From Bradyrhizobium sp. WSM1417 (lineage in GTDB: Bacteria; Pseudomonadota; Alphaproteobacteria; Rhizobiales; Xanthobacteraceae), in contig NZ_KI911783.1 in assembly GCF_000515415.1 (NCBI RefSeq), positions 5,257,831-5,321,830 of the forward strand: 64,000 nt of DNA, in the 5' to 3' direction. A model generated the notes under the pieces. It was not told the DNA's origin, did no database searches, and saw only the letters and a list, made by a program, of their open reading frames with translations. The translations under genes were made by a program, and so were the position numbers. The number at the start of each line of letters is the position of its first letter. Position 1 is the first letter of the stretch. Below, one piece after another: positions 27,087 to 36,097 of this stretch.

Positions 27087-27505
27087 GGCAGCTTCGTGCC
27101 GCCGACGTCGGAGATGCCGCGCCGCTCCGCCTGCGCGGACCTGGGCGCCGCACATCGGACACGCGAGCGTCGATCTACATCCGCAACGCGATGCTGGTTG
27201 AGGCAGCGGCGCTGTTCTGCGGTAGCACGTCATCCAACGCGGCGGCTCAGGCACTCCATAGGCAGCTTGCGCGCTATCACGAAGGCGCATGGCGTCGGCA
27301 TCGCAGCGAAGAACACCTGCCGGCGGGGCTGGTGGGCAAGGTCACGGAAATATTCTGGCATGCGTTAAAGGCGCGCGACGCGGTGCCGGCTGCACGGTCG
27401 ATCCGCCTCGCGCTTGATGCCGCGAAAAAAAGATGGCCGGGGGGCACATTCCTTGCCAACCGCGCGCGCTACGTTGACGGTCGAAGCAACGCAAGAGGCA
27501 GATGA
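27083..27505 (+). CDS. hypothetical protein
   Basis: 140 residues from GTG at 27083. GGGAGG sits seven bases upstream, and the start overlaps the preceding stop (GTGA). Helical, basic, with no recognisable motif: IYIRNAMLVEAAALFCG, AQALHRQLARYHEGAWRRHR, LALDAAKKRWPGG. The strong ribosome site and coupling support a real gene in the same operon. Confidence 0.6.
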   Translation: MRQLRAADVGDAAPLRLRGPGRRTSDTRASIYIRNAMLVEAAALFCGSTSSNAAAQALHRQLARYHEGAWRRHRSEEHLPAGLVGKVTEIFWHALKARDAVPAARSIRLALDAAKKRWPGGTFLANRARYVDGRSNARGR

Positions 27506-27509
27506 CATC

Positions 27510-28646
27510 ATGGCACTATCATTCACACCGGCGCCGTTAGACGCCAGCAACAGCGTTTCAGGTTTTGTGCCGGGCCTGCCGCCGCCGGTCGACATCGTCG
27601 AGCTGCTGCCGCCGTCGGCGCGCCGGCTTTTGCTTGCGGTCCGCCAGCAGACTGAAGACGCGGCGCACGTGCTCCGGCCCTTGCTCGATCAATACGAAGA
27701 GCTGCGCGGCGAACGGCACAAGATCAACGCAAGGATCGCGCAACTGAAGACACCGCGCGGTCGATCCGGTCCGGGTCTGGACGACGACGACACGAGTGTG
27801 GTCGACGCCCAGCGCAAGCTCGACGCTGTCGATGCCGAGATGGTGCGCCTATCCGAATTGATCGCCGTCCGTCGCGCTCGCTTGCAGAACCTCGGGGCAT
27901 TGCTTGCGAGGTTGGAAGGCTGGCCGAGAGAAGGCCGGCCGGGCGGCACTGCGATCGTCGCGGCCGACGAGATCGACACCGGGTCGATCATGAAGAAAAA
28001 CGAGAGCCCCGTGGCCGCGCTCGATCGCATCCGTCACCGCTTGCGAGAGCTTGCCGCCGACCGGCACCGTGTTGAGTGCGCATCGTTCCCGTCTTCGCAT
28101 GCGAAAGCACGCGCGCGGGCAATGATCGAGCAGCTCGCTGAGCGGGGCGCGGTGGACGTTGGCCCGTTGGTCGAAGCCGACCATGAGATTGTCTGGCCGT
28201 CGACAATGACGCGCTTAGGATTGGCCGCTGTGGCGGGCCCGGACGGAACGCGAGTGCTGGGTCACGCGATGGGCGAGCAGCTGGACACGCAGGCGCTGCT
28301 GGCATGGCTGCTCAGGGATGCCATAGTAGTACGCCTCGAAGCGGAGATTGACGCCGTCGCAGATGACGCCGCCGCTTTGCCGGCGGAGGCGCGGGCAGAG
28401 AAGCTGGCAGAGATCGCTTCCGACGTGCTTTCGGCCGAGCGTGCCGAAGCCGCGCTGGTCTGGGCTCTGCAACGCGCGGGCCAACCCATCGAGCACCGCG
28501 CCGACGCCAACCCGCTCGCCGTGCTTGGCATCCAGCTGGTCGCGGGCGCGCCCGCCGTTGCCGGGCCGGTCGGCATGGCTGCGGCGGCGATGCAACACGC
28601 ACTGAAGATCTTTGGGGTCGAGCCGCCATCGGATGCCTCGTCGTGA
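27510..28646 (+). CDS. coiled-coil hypothetical protein
   Basis: 378 residues from ATG at 27510 (MALSFTPAPLDASNSVSGFV), 4 bp after the previous stop. Residues about 30-140 are heptad-rich (LLAVRQQTEDAAHVLRPLLD, QYEELRGERHKINARIAQLK, AQRKLDAVDAEMVRLSELIA), suggesting a long coiled coil. The C-terminal half is alanine-rich helix. It looks structural or scaffold-like; no homology I can name. Last gene of the left-hand coupled series. Confidence 0.6.
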   Translation: MALSFTPAPLDASNSVSGFVPGLPPPVDIVELLPPSARRLLLAVRQQTEDAAHVLRPLLDQYEELRGERHKINARIAQLKTPRGRSGPGLDDDDTSVVDAQRKLDAVDAEMVRLSELIAVRRARLQNLGALLARLEGWPREGRPGGTAIVAADEIDTGSIMKKNESPVAALDRIRHRLRELAADRHRVECASFPSSHAKARARAMIEQLAERGAVDVGPLVEADHEIVWPSTMTRLGLAAVAGPDGTRVLGHAMGEQLDTQALLAWLLRDAIVVRLEAEIDAVADDAAALPAEARAEKLAEIASDVLSAERAEAALVWALQRAGQPIEHRADANPLAVLGIQLVAGAPAVAGPVGMAAAAMQHALKIFGVEPPSDASS

Positions 28647-28813
28647 CGCAGAGCGGGCCGTGGATGCGCGTTTGGCGGTGGGCAGCCGGATGTATCCTTC
28701 GGTCGTTTGGGTCCTCCCAGCGCCAAAAAGGAACTCGGGGGACGCGCGACGGCCACCCTTCAGGATATTTGGCATTTTGAAAATCGACATTTCCGTTTCC
28801 GAGGAGAGGAACA

Positions 28814-29284
28814 TTGCGAATTTCTACGCGGGAGCTTGCACTAGATTTAGGCGTGGGCGAGCGTCGTATTCGTCAGTTGGTGGACGAAAACATCCTGCCT
28901 GCCGCTATCGAGGAAGGTTTCGACCGCGATCTGTGTCGGCGGCGATATCGGCTTTTTGCCCGAGGCTCGGACGCCGATTGGCATCAGGTCTATGACGATG
29001 CAATCGCGCTTGCGGAAACAACCGAAGACCTGATTGAGGTTGGGCTCGGGTCGAGCGCGTCTCTTATCGACGTAGCGCGAGCGTGCCAAAGCGTTCGGGC
29101 CTTGATGGCACTCATGCGCTTCATCGCCGCAGTGCGGTCGGCAACACAGAGCGAGCGCGCGCTATTTCTAACGACGTGGGCCCGCAAGGAACATGAGATC
29201 CTCGCGGTGCTGCTCGCGCGCGCGCGCGAGTTCGCCGAGCAGCCCCAGGATCGAGGCAGTTTACGAGACGCAGGGCCATGCTGA
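28814..29284 (+). CDS. HTH protein, Nu1/terminase-small-subunit-like N-terminus
   Basis: 156 residues from TTG at 28814, supported by GAGGAG seven bases upstream. The N-terminus RISTRELALDLGVGERRIRQ followed by LVDENILPAA is a MerR/Nu1-type helix-turn-helix as used by phage terminase small subunits to bind packaging sites. The rest is helical. A separate unit 167 bp after the coiled-coil gene. If the likeness holds, the element may use phage packaging for transfer; a plain DNA-binding regulator is the alternative. Confidence 0.5.
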   Translation: MRISTRELALDLGVGERRIRQLVDENILPAAIEEGFDRDLCRRRYRLFARGSDADWHQVYDDAIALAETTEDLIEVGLGSSASLIDVARACQSVRALMALMRFIAAVRSATQSERALFLTTWARKEHEILAVLLARAREFAEQPQDRGSLRDAGPC

Positions 29285-29570
29285 CATTGCGGTGCGTTAA
29301 GGAGATCTGGGTCCGTAGGCATCCACGCCGACCGGGCACGTCCTGTGGCACTGGCCGTTAGACACGCCTTTGTGGCCGATCAGCTGAAAATGGCGACAGG
29401 ACAGCCGCGGGGGGCAGTGAAAGCTCAGCAGGGGACGGCTCAACAAGTGCTCCCCGGGTGCACTTCCGGCGGCCAAGTGGCCTTCAAGAGATCTCACCCT
29501 TGACTTTCCGTTGGGCTGGGAAGCACAATCATCCGTTGTTTTAAACTAATTTATATCGGGCGGGTTTATC

Positions 29571-30284
29571 ATGGCTTCAGAGCCAACGCAGGCATTTCCG
29601 CATTTGGCGCCTACCCAAGCTGTCCGCGAGAGTTACGGCGAACTTTTTCTAGATCATCAGGTCCCGAACCGCCCAGCAAAGGAGGCGTTCGATAGACTTG
29701 TGGGAGGTACCGTTCTGCTCGCAGTCGCCCCCGTTGTGCTCGCCATAGCGATTGCTCACGCCTTTCTCGCGACTATCTTACCGTCCGAACGGGGCCCTTT
29801 GTTGATCAGTTACACCGCAGTAAGCCGGGGTCTGAAATTCCAGAAGTACAAATTTCGGGTGGTGCGAAGAGCTCACGTAGATAGCGCCGCGGCTTTAGCT
29901 CGAGATTGGCATGCCTACGCGGCAGAATGGGACCCAGCTCGTCGCACTTTGCTAGGTCACGTCTTGAAGAAATTTTATCTCGACGAGATCCCGCAACTGA
30001 TCAACGTAGTGCTCGGCAATATGAGCCTCGTCGGACCTCGACCGCTTGCATTGCACCACTATGAACGTGATTGCGCTCAAGGCAATATTCAGCGGGCTGC
30101 AATCAAAGCAGGCCTGTTTGGTCCTTCTCAAGCCCTCAAAGGCACGCCGCGCTACGGCGAGCAGGACGATGAATACAAATATTTGCATGCAATGAAGAGC
30201 ATGCCGCCTGGTCGACTGATCCTCTATGATCTTAGGCTAATCGGGTTGGGCATGCTGCGCGTCGCTCAGGGCAAGGGGCTGTAA
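29571..30284 (+). CDS. bacterial sugar transferase (polyprenyl-phosphate phosphosugar transferase)
   Basis: 237 residues. This family starts surface glycan synthesis by moving a sugar phosphate from a nucleotide sugar to undecaprenyl phosphate at the inner membrane. One membrane segment (LVGGTVLLAVAPVVLAIAIA, about 43-62) precedes the catalytic domain, whose hallmark LDEIPQLINVVLGNMSLVGP and following RP are present with the Asp-Glu dyad. The loop usually reading RVGRDGK is altered here (TAVSRGLKFQKYKFRV). First gene of an AT-richer four-gene cassette; 3 bp before the deacetylase gene. Confidence 0.85.
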   Translation: MASEPTQAFPHLAPTQAVRESYGELFLDHQVPNRPAKEAFDRLVGGTVLLAVAPVVLAIAIAHAFLATILPSERGPLLISYTAVSRGLKFQKYKFRVVRRAHVDSAAALARDWHAYAAEWDPARRTLLGHVLKKFYLDEIPQLINVVLGNMSLVGPRPLALHHYERDCAQGNIQRAAIKAGLFGPSQALKGTPRYGEQDDEYKYLHAMKSMPPGRLILYDLRLIGLGMLRVAQGKGL

Positions 30285-30287
30285 TCC

Positions 30288-31157
30288 TTGTCCCCGCCGA
30301 TCCACATAATGACTTTCGATATTGAGGATTGGTTTCACGTGCTTGAACACGAAGAAACTGCTTCTCAAAAAGATTGGAATCGGTTCGAGTCCCGGGTAGA
30401 GAAAAACACAAACCGCATCCTCGAGGCCCTTGCTAGCGCGCAAGTAAAAGCCACTTTCTTCTGTTTGGGCTGGATTGCCAGAGCCCATCCGCAGGTAATC
30501 AGGTCCATTGTCGCAGCTGGACACGAGGTCGGATCGCACTCTGATTGCCATTTGCTTGTGAGTCAGATGACTCAAGGGCAGTTCAGCAATGATCTCCGAG
30601 CTTCCATTGCCTCGCTAGAGGACGTGACCGGACGCAAGGTTCGCGCCTATCGAGCTCCAGGCTTTTCCGTATCGCGCCGAACTGTATGGGCATTCTCGGC
30701 GTTGGCTGAGAATGGAATTGAATGGGATTCGTCCATCTTCGCTTGTTCCCATTCGCACAATCGGAATCCTGCTTTCAGCCTGACCGGTCCGGCTATTCTC
30801 GAAACGCGCGGCATGCAACTCAAGCTATTCCCGGTCCTGCCAGGCCGCTTGTTCGGCCGAAGCGTAAGTTTCTCGGGGGGAGGATACTTCCGATTGATGC
30901 CGTACCCTATAGTGAAACACCTTATGAGCGGTTGCGACTATGCTACGGCCTATTTCCATCCTCGTGACTTCGATCCGCGCCAGCCTCGCTTGCAAAATCT
31001 TTCCGCTTCGCGGGCATTCAAGTCCTATGTTGGCCTGAATTCAGCATTTTTGAGATTCAGACAGTTGCTGCAGCACTTTCAATTTACCGATCTCAGTGGC
31101 GCAAATGACCGCGTAGATTGGAGTGCCCGACCAACCATCAAATGGGAAGTTAGTTGA
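30288..31157 (+). CDS. polysaccharide deacetylase, exosortase-locus type
   Basis: 289 residues from TTG at 30288, supported by AAGGGG nine bases upstream (an ATG at 30309 would start at MTFDIEDWFHV). NodB-fold motifs: TFDIEDWFHV (metal Asp), AGHEVGSHSDCH (metal His pair), YRAPGFS (motif 3) and YFHPRDFD near the end. The early DIEDWFHV and the C-terminal HPRDFDP region match the deacetylases found in exosortase/PEP-CTERM polysaccharide loci. It probably removes acetyl groups from an exopolysaccharide. The PEPxxWA-CTERM gene downstream fits this context. Confidence 0.85.
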   Translation: MSPPIHIMTFDIEDWFHVLEHEETASQKDWNRFESRVEKNTNRILEALASAQVKATFFCLGWIARAHPQVIRSIVAAGHEVGSHSDCHLLVSQMTQGQFSNDLRASIASLEDVTGRKVRAYRAPGFSVSRRTVWAFSALAENGIEWDSSIFACSHSHNRNPAFSLTGPAILETRGMQLKLFPVLPGRLFGRSVSFSGGGYFRLMPYPIVKHLMSGCDYATAYFHPRDFDPRQPRLQNLSASRAFKSYVGLNSAFLRFRQLLQHFQFTDLSGANDRVDWSARPTIKWEVS

Positions 31158-31182
31158 TCAGCTTCGGAACCAGGAGGAATAT

Positions 31183-32292
31183 TTGTTAGCTCGCCAATTG
31201 ATCCGACACGGTGTGGCTCGTCTCGAACGAAGCGTTCGCGAACGCCTCTTCCGTCGCATTCGTTGGGATCTAACCAAGCCTGCTTTCGTCCAATGCTTCC
31301 TCACAGATCGATGCAATTACAAGTGTCAGTATTGTTCCCATTGGCGGATGGAGAAGTACGCCAACGAAATGACCTTGCAGGAGTGGCGACGCGCCATTCA
31401 CGGCCTGACCCAGCTGGCTCGCCCGCTTGTGATCGATTTTATGGGCGGAGAGCCAACGATCCATCCAGATTTTCTCGAAATCATTGAGTACTGCCATTCC
31501 AAGCGCGTAGACTGGTTTATGACCACTAACGGGTCGACGCTGTCGAGGGCTCGGTTTGTCAAACGGCTTGTTGCTGCCCGTCCTCTCAAGATCGACATTT
31601 CCGTAGACAGTGCTCAAAGTGACGTACACGATGATGTTCGTGGCGTTCCTGGATCATTGTCGCGCATCGAGGACGGAATTCGGCTCCTTGTCGCGGAGCA
31701 AAAGAAAACGGGCTGTAGATTTCCCGTAAGGATCAAAGTGACTGTTCACCGGCGTAACGCGGCCAGTTTGACGCCGATGTTACAGTGGGCAGATCGCGTA
31801 GGGGCAACATCTATAGATTTCAATCCGGTCGGAGGCCTTTGGCGAGAAGAGCAACTGGCCGAATTATCTATGCGCGAGCAAGATCTGGAAGTGATCAAGG
31901 TTGAAATCGATAATCTGCTCCGCCTGAAATCGGACGGAGCGCCAATCGAGACTAGCAATGAACGCCTTTTGGGAATGGCAGATCATTTCAAGGGCACAAC
32001 CGAATTTGGCCTCGCACCCTGCAGGGACCCTCTTAGAAACTTCATCATAAGGCCCGGCGGTGACGTCGTCACGTGCGGCTGCAATCCGGCAATTGGGAAC
32101 GTGCGTGTTGAGTCTGCGAAGCGCATCTGGAACGGTGAAATGGCTACCAAAGCTCGTATAAAATCACTTAGCTGTTCTCTGAAAGTTGCCAAATCCAAAG
32201 GCAATAGCTCTTGCATGGCTGAGAAGTCGATGGCGGACGACTTGCGTCGCGCTCTTCTGCTGCTGGGATTCGGTTCAAGACGTGTCCATTGA
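31183..32292 (+). CDS. radical SAM protein
   Basis: 369 residues from TTG at 31183, chosen because AGGAGG lies five bases upstream; a GTG at 31123 would overlap the deacetylase gene. The 4Fe-4S motif is CNYKCQYC (Cys44, 48, 51), followed by IDFMGGEPTIHPDFLEIIEY and TTNGSTL, the SAM-binding strands. The C-terminal part has CRDPLRNFIIRPGGDVVTCG then C and IGNVR, resembling a SPASM-type accessory cluster. It may modify a sugar, lipid or peptide made by the cassette; the substrate is unknown. Confidence 0.85.
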   Translation: MLARQLIRHGVARLERSVRERLFRRIRWDLTKPAFVQCFLTDRCNYKCQYCSHWRMEKYANEMTLQEWRRAIHGLTQLARPLVIDFMGGEPTIHPDFLEIIEYCHSKRVDWFMTTNGSTLSRARFVKRLVAARPLKIDISVDSAQSDVHDDVRGVPGSLSRIEDGIRLLVAEQKKTGCRFPVRIKVTVHRRNAASLTPMLQWADRVGATSIDFNPVGGLWREEQLAELSMREQDLEVIKVEIDNLLRLKSDGAPIETSNERLLGMADHFKGTTEFGLAPCRDPLRNFIIRPGGDVVTCGCNPAIGNVRVESAKRIWNGEMATKARIKSLSCSLKVAKSKGNSSCMAEKSMADDLRRALLLLGFGSRRVH

Positions 32293-32938
32293 CTTAAGCA
32301 CACTTTATCAGAAGACAAAGTGGGCCCTGCTGCCCGCGGTTCGCGCAAAGCGAATGGAAATGTTCTTCCGGATCATGCAACCTCGGTCTGGTGCCAGAAT
32401 TCTTGACGTAGGAGGATTGCCGACCCTGAACGGCGTACCTGGCATCTGGCAGGAGCATACCGAACGGTTTCACATTACCCTCCTCAATCTTCCTGGCTCA
32501 TTCGGCCGTTTCAGCGCCGACGAATTGGCAAACTATGATCTGATCGAGGCGGACGCTTGCAAGTGCGAGCTAACGCAGATGTACGATCTCGTTTTTTGCA
32601 ACGCGGTTATTGAGCATGTTGGGAGCTTTCGACGCCAACAAATGTTCGCTGAGTTTATTCGGTCTACGGGTAAGAACTATTGGGTGCAAACTCCATCGCC
32701 GTACTTTCCTATCGAAGCCCACTGCGATATCCCATTTTGGTGGTTTCTGCCTCTTTCTCAACGTAAGCGAATGATTTGGAGGTGGTACCGAGAGGGGTAT
32801 CCGTTCCTTGGGCGACAGATGTCGACGACCAGGCCGATCTGGTCAGGCGTTTTGGACGAGCTATTTCCGCGCTCGCGGTCGATCAACGAGTACTTTCTGG
32901 GTCTGCCGAAATCGCAGATCCGCTACCGCATGCAATGA
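32282..32938 (+). CDS. SAM-dependent methyltransferase of the polysaccharide cassette
   Basis: 218 residues from GTG at 32282 (VSIDLSTLYQKTKWALLPAV), overlapping the radical SAM gene by 11 bp. Motif I is GARILDVGGLPTLNGVPG (about residue 38), and DLVFCNAVIEHVGSFRRQQM is the motif IV region with the EHV signature common in glycan methyltransferases. The C-terminal part is rich in Trp, Tyr and Phe (DIPFWWFLPLSQRKRMIWRW). Last gene of the cassette. Confidence 0.78.
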   Translation: MSIDLSTLYQKTKWALLPAVRAKRMEMFFRIMQPRSGARILDVGGLPTLNGVPGIWQEHTERFHITLLNLPGSFGRFSADELANYDLIEADACKCELTQMYDLVFCNAVIEHVGSFRRQQMFAEFIRSTGKNYWVQTPSPYFPIEAHCDIPFWWFLPLSQRKRMIWRWYREGYPFLGRQMSTTRPIWSGVLDELFPRSRSINEYFLGLPKSQIRYRMQ

Positions 32939-33308
32939 GAAGATTGTCCAGGTTGTTTGTTTTCAGCATTGTTGTTTGTCTTCACCATTCGACCGCGCGC
33001 ACTGTCCGGTCGTGCGCTTGACCGTAATGGTACGAGGAAACAGAAGTATCTGCGGTTTTCGGCCGGGAGCCTGCGGCCACGCCGCACCGTTCCGCACGCT
33101 GGCGGGGCGCACTGAAGGATGGCCGCCTAGCCGCCGGCCCGTGGGGGCTAACTTGGGGTTGGCATCGGGCCGGCTGCATCGGGGCGCAAGCACCCTGGAG
33201 CTTACGCGAGGCGATCCTATCGAGTTGGCTGTGCTGAGCAACCGCAGCTTTGGACGTAACAAAAAGACCGCCCGAAGGCGGTCTCTCTAACTCGGAATGG
33301 GCTGGCGA
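32939..33308. other. 370-bp stretch between convergent genes
   Basis: No supportable gene. It separates the plus-strand polysaccharide cassette from the minus-strand PEPxxWA-CTERM gene and contains only the latter's terminator. The GC-richer segment at about 33050-33200 has no recognisable product. Confidence 0.4.
33261..33284 (-). terminator. Rho-independent terminator of the PEPxxWA-CTERM gene
   Basis: Stem AGACCGCC / GGCGGTCT with a tetraloop; on the minus strand it is followed by a T run (AAAAA at 33261-33265 on the plus strand). It lies 24 bp after the stop codon of the minus-strand gene. Confidence 0.88.
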
Positions 33309-33959
33309 TCAGGCTGCACGCAAGCCTAGACTCTTGCGCCTATAAGCGGTGAAGCCCACAGCGAAGAAGCCTAGGATCATCATTGCCCATGTGGATGCTT
33401 CCGGGACACCCGACGCTATTGCGACTGACGAGATACGGGCACTGAGTTGAAGGTGATTAGTAGACCAACTTTGCAAATCCGGGATATAAAACAAGAAAGG
33501 ATTGTTGAAGGTCGTGGGATCGATGCCACCGGTCCATGAAAGAGAGGACTTGTCGGTCACGGCATTGCGAGGAGCTGTGCCGTAGTCTTGGAATACGATC
33601 TCGAAAATAGGAGCATGCGAATATGAGGTTGGGTCTCTGATAAAGGCGATTTGGTCGGCAGTAGGCGAATCGTTTACGTCAATCAGGTTTAGATTTCCGG
33701 CTGGGGCGTTAAATCCGGCGATCTGCATATTTGTAATAGCACCAGTATATTCGACGTAGCTGGTGTGCGTCGACGAGGTTGCTAAGCCCAGGTCGAAGGT
33801 CACATGAGCCGTGACCGTCTGGCCTGATATAAAGCCGGGCAGCGTAGTCGTGCTGTCCACAACCGCAGTTATGTCGAAGGTCACTGGGGACGCTACCGCT
33901 GCAACCGGGCTCAAGATGACCGCCGCTGCTGCGAGCGGAAACAAGACGGATAAGCGCAT
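33309..33959 (-). CDS. PEPxxWA-CTERM sorting-domain protein
   Basis: 216 residues with a signal peptide ([20 protein letters not shown], cleavage near VAS-PVTF) and a Thr/Ser-rich beta-type body ([20 protein letters not shown]). The C-terminal tripartite sorting signal is [20 protein letters not shown] then TAYRRK: the PEP-like motif with WA, a membrane helix and a basic end. Such proteins are cut and anchored by an exosortase-type enzyme. No exosortase gene lies in the element, so processing would depend on a host enzyme. Transcribed toward the polysaccharide cassette. Confidence 0.88.
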   Translation of the reverse strand: MRLSVLFPLAAAAVILSPVAAVASPVTFDITAVVDSTTTLPGFISGQTVTAHVTFDLGLATSSTHTSYVEYTGAITNMQIAGFNAPAGNLNLIDVNDSPTADQIAFIRDPTSYSHAPIFEIVFQDYGTAPRNAVTDKSSLSWTGGIDPTTFNNPFLFYIPDLQSWSTNHLQLSARISSVAIASGVPEASTWAMMILGFFAVGFTAYRRKSLGLRAA

Positions 33960-34353
33960 CTAAACAATTCCTTTAATTCAATTAAACAAAGGTGCATCTA
34001 GCCGATTTGTGTTCGCTGGACAATTGTCAGTTTGTCTCGATTGGCAGCGTAGCCGTGTGGATCGCGATCTGCCTCGTCTTTGGAGGACTTCGCGAGCTGG
34101 CCCGCCGTTCACGGTGGCCGCTTCCTTCATGACGGCTTTGGCTTGGCCCGAGAAGATTTGAAGGCAACGCGAAACGCGGTTGCGCCCGAGTTGGATCTCG
34201 AGCCATTCCGGCTATCCCTTCGTCCGTAAATAGCGCGCCGGCAGACGCTATAAGTGGTAGTGCCTTTGGGCAGAACCACTATAGGCTGCGAATAGCGAGA
34301 AGGGAAAAAATCAACTAATACGCGTACCTTTCCCGCCCTCACCGATTCTCAAT
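33960..34353. promoter_or_regulatory. 394-bp divergent intergenic region
   Basis: Lies between the PEPxxWA-CTERM gene (-) and the ATPase-like gene (+), so it should carry both promoters. AT-rich runs occur just upstream of each start (33962-33992 and 34300-34352). A 71-codon minus-strand frame at 34127-34342 has no ribosome site or recognisable content and is not called. Confidence 0.4.
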
Positions 34354-35763
34354 ATGAAAATTCGCGCGCATCAGCATCGAGGTCGCCGCAAGGGTGGCCG
34401 CTCCCTAAAGCTCGGAAAACAGACAATCCGATCTATGTCGGAGGAGCAGTTCGACCTAGAGCTTTCACGGGTTCCGGCGGGCGGCACGCGGGCTGCATGG
34501 AAGGAGGCCCACCGCATTCGGCGCGAACTCAAACAGCTTCGCAAAAGTGATTTCGTCGAAAAGCCTTTGATCATTCGGCAAGGCTTTCGTTCAAGTCCCG
34601 TCCTCGACGCGATCTATCCAGAGCGGAAGGTCAAATGGCTGCCGTCATGGCAGCGTCAACGGGAGGACAACGTTGACCTTGTTAATTTCTCGTTTCTTGA
34701 TGATCCAATGGGAACGATGTCGACTTTGCGCAAGCTTGCAGAGTGCGAAGCCGATTGCAGAACATTCTCAATGAACTTCGAAGATGGACATTGCAGAGAC
34801 ATCGCACCCTATATGGTGCTCGGTCTGATCAGACAACGGATGCTTCCGGTTTGTCGTGAGGGGACCATCAGGCACGGTATAAATCGAGTAATCGGAGCCG
34901 TTCACCTCACGGAATATCTGAGGATAAGCACGCGTCCCGTCGGAGGTGACTCCCTAATTTTGCCCTTTCCTTTGCGAGAGCGTCGAGGACAAGGCGCCTC
35001 AAAGAAAGATAACTCCGCCTGGGCTGTGTCATCTGAGGAACGAGTGGATTCAAAGCTCGCGATCACCATTGATCAATGGCTTGGTGCGCTGTCTCCTCCG
35101 CAGCGCCTATCGCCGAGCGGGCGGGCGGACATCCTTACTCTAGCGGGCGAGATACTAGACAACGCTAAACGACACAGCGACCCCACCGAGGATGGAACGT
35201 GGGCAATTGCTGGTTTCATGGAGTCTCGGCGCAGAGATGATGGCAGCATGTCGCACGTCTGCCATATCGGCATCATCAATCCAGGATTAACTATATTCGA
35301 GACCCTTCAGCTCGCGCCTGAGCCATTGCGAGAGCGGATAGCTTCTTTTTCAGAACTGCACCTACCACGGTGGCCGGTAAGGCGGCGATATGACGAAGAA
35401 GCTCTATGGACCCTCTGTTCGCTTCAAGACGGCATTTCTCGAGCCAAATCAGACGAGACTCCCAATGGTTTTGGGATGCTCACGTTCGTAGAAGCCATGA
35501 ATTCGCTAGGGAAGAGTTCACGACCTGATGAACAACCACGGATGACAATCATCTCCGGGTCCGCTTGTCTGACAGTAAGAGCACCCTATAGTATACCGAC
35601 AAGGCAGCAGGCCGGACACCGGTCTCTAGCGTTGAACGCATCGAACAGCTTGCAAAATCCGCCCGATCAGGACTATGTTTTTTCACTTCCATACCGGTTT
35701 CCAGGAACTATCGTAACTGTGCGGTTTTGCATCGACGCGGACGAGTTGGTTCGGACGACATGA
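34354..35763 (+). CDS. GHKL/histidine-kinase-like ATPase-domain protein of unknown function
   Basis: 469 residues. Residues 1-70 are very basic. Around 258-276 the sequence ADILTLAGEILDNAKRHSD matches the N-box of GHKL ATPases (Glu266, Asn270, His274). A degenerate G1-like region, CHIGIINPGLTIFETL, follows at about 303-318 and a G2-like TPNGFGMLTFVEAMN at about 369-383. The usual Asp of the G1 box is not obvious, so ATP binding may be altered. No sensor or His-acceptor domain. First gene of a compact operon with a STAS-like protein, an arrangement that recalls kinase/anti-anti-sigma partner switching. Confidence 0.65.
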   Translation: MKIRAHQHRGRRKGGRSLKLGKQTIRSMSEEQFDLELSRVPAGGTRAAWKEAHRIRRELKQLRKSDFVEKPLIIRQGFRSSPVLDAIYPERKVKWLPSWQRQREDNVDLVNFSFLDDPMGTMSTLRKLAECEADCRTFSMNFEDGHCRDIAPYMVLGLIRQRMLPVCREGTIRHGINRVIGAVHLTEYLRISTRPVGGDSLILPFPLRERRGQGASKKDNSAWAVSSEERVDSKLAITIDQWLGALSPPQRLSPSGRADILTLAGEILDNAKRHSDPTEDGTWAIAGFMESRRRDDGSMSHVCHIGIINPGLTIFETLQLAPEPLRERIASFSELHLPRWPVRRRYDEEALWTLCSLQDGISRAKSDETPNGFGMLTFVEAMNSLGKSSRPDEQPRMTIISGSACLTVRAPYSIPTRQQAGHRSLALNASNSLQNPPDQDYVFSLPYRFPGTIVTVRFCIDADELVRTT

Positions 35764-35767
35764 CGCG

Positions 35768-36097
35768 ATGGCTAAGATGTTAAATTTATCTCAGCTTTCA
35801 GGCGAGGGTGACACCTCCGTTCTGTCGGGGAAACAGCGCGGCCTGGCCGCGCGCAAGGAATTTAATCTCGACGCACTCGACAGCGGCGCCGAGGAATTGT
35901 CGGTTGTGCTCTCTCCAGAGCTAGAAGCTATAACGCCATCCTTTGTTTTGGGCATGTTCGGAAAAAGCGTTAAACACATCGGTGATGTGGACGCATTTTT
36001 TAAGAAGTATCACTTTTCGGCTGAGCCCCATCTGCTCGCTCAGATTCGAAGAGGTGCCGAGTATAGCCTACTCAAAGGTGATCCTCTTCCATTCTAA
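35768..36097 (+). CDS. STAS-like protein (DUF4325 type)
   Basis: 109 residues, 4 bp after the ATPase-like gene. The pattern LSVVLSPELEAITPSFVLGM followed by FGKSVKHIG (about residues 44-72) resembles the strand-helix core of STAS-like DUF4325 proteins, where a serine ahead of a hydrophobic helix is usual. It is a likely direct partner of the ATPase-like protein: RsbW/RsbV-like pairs regulate by binding and phosphorylation (inference). The stop codon shares one base with the next start. Confidence 0.65.
   Translation: MAKMLNLSQLSGEGDTSVLSGKQRGLAARKEFNLDALDSGAEELSVVLSPELEAITPSFVLGMFGKSVKHIGDVDAFFKKYHFSAEPHLLAQIRRGAEYSLLKGDPLPF

Noticed and set aside
34127..34342. 71-codon minus-strand frame
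   Set aside because: No ribosome site, no recognisable content, and it lies in a divergent promoter region.
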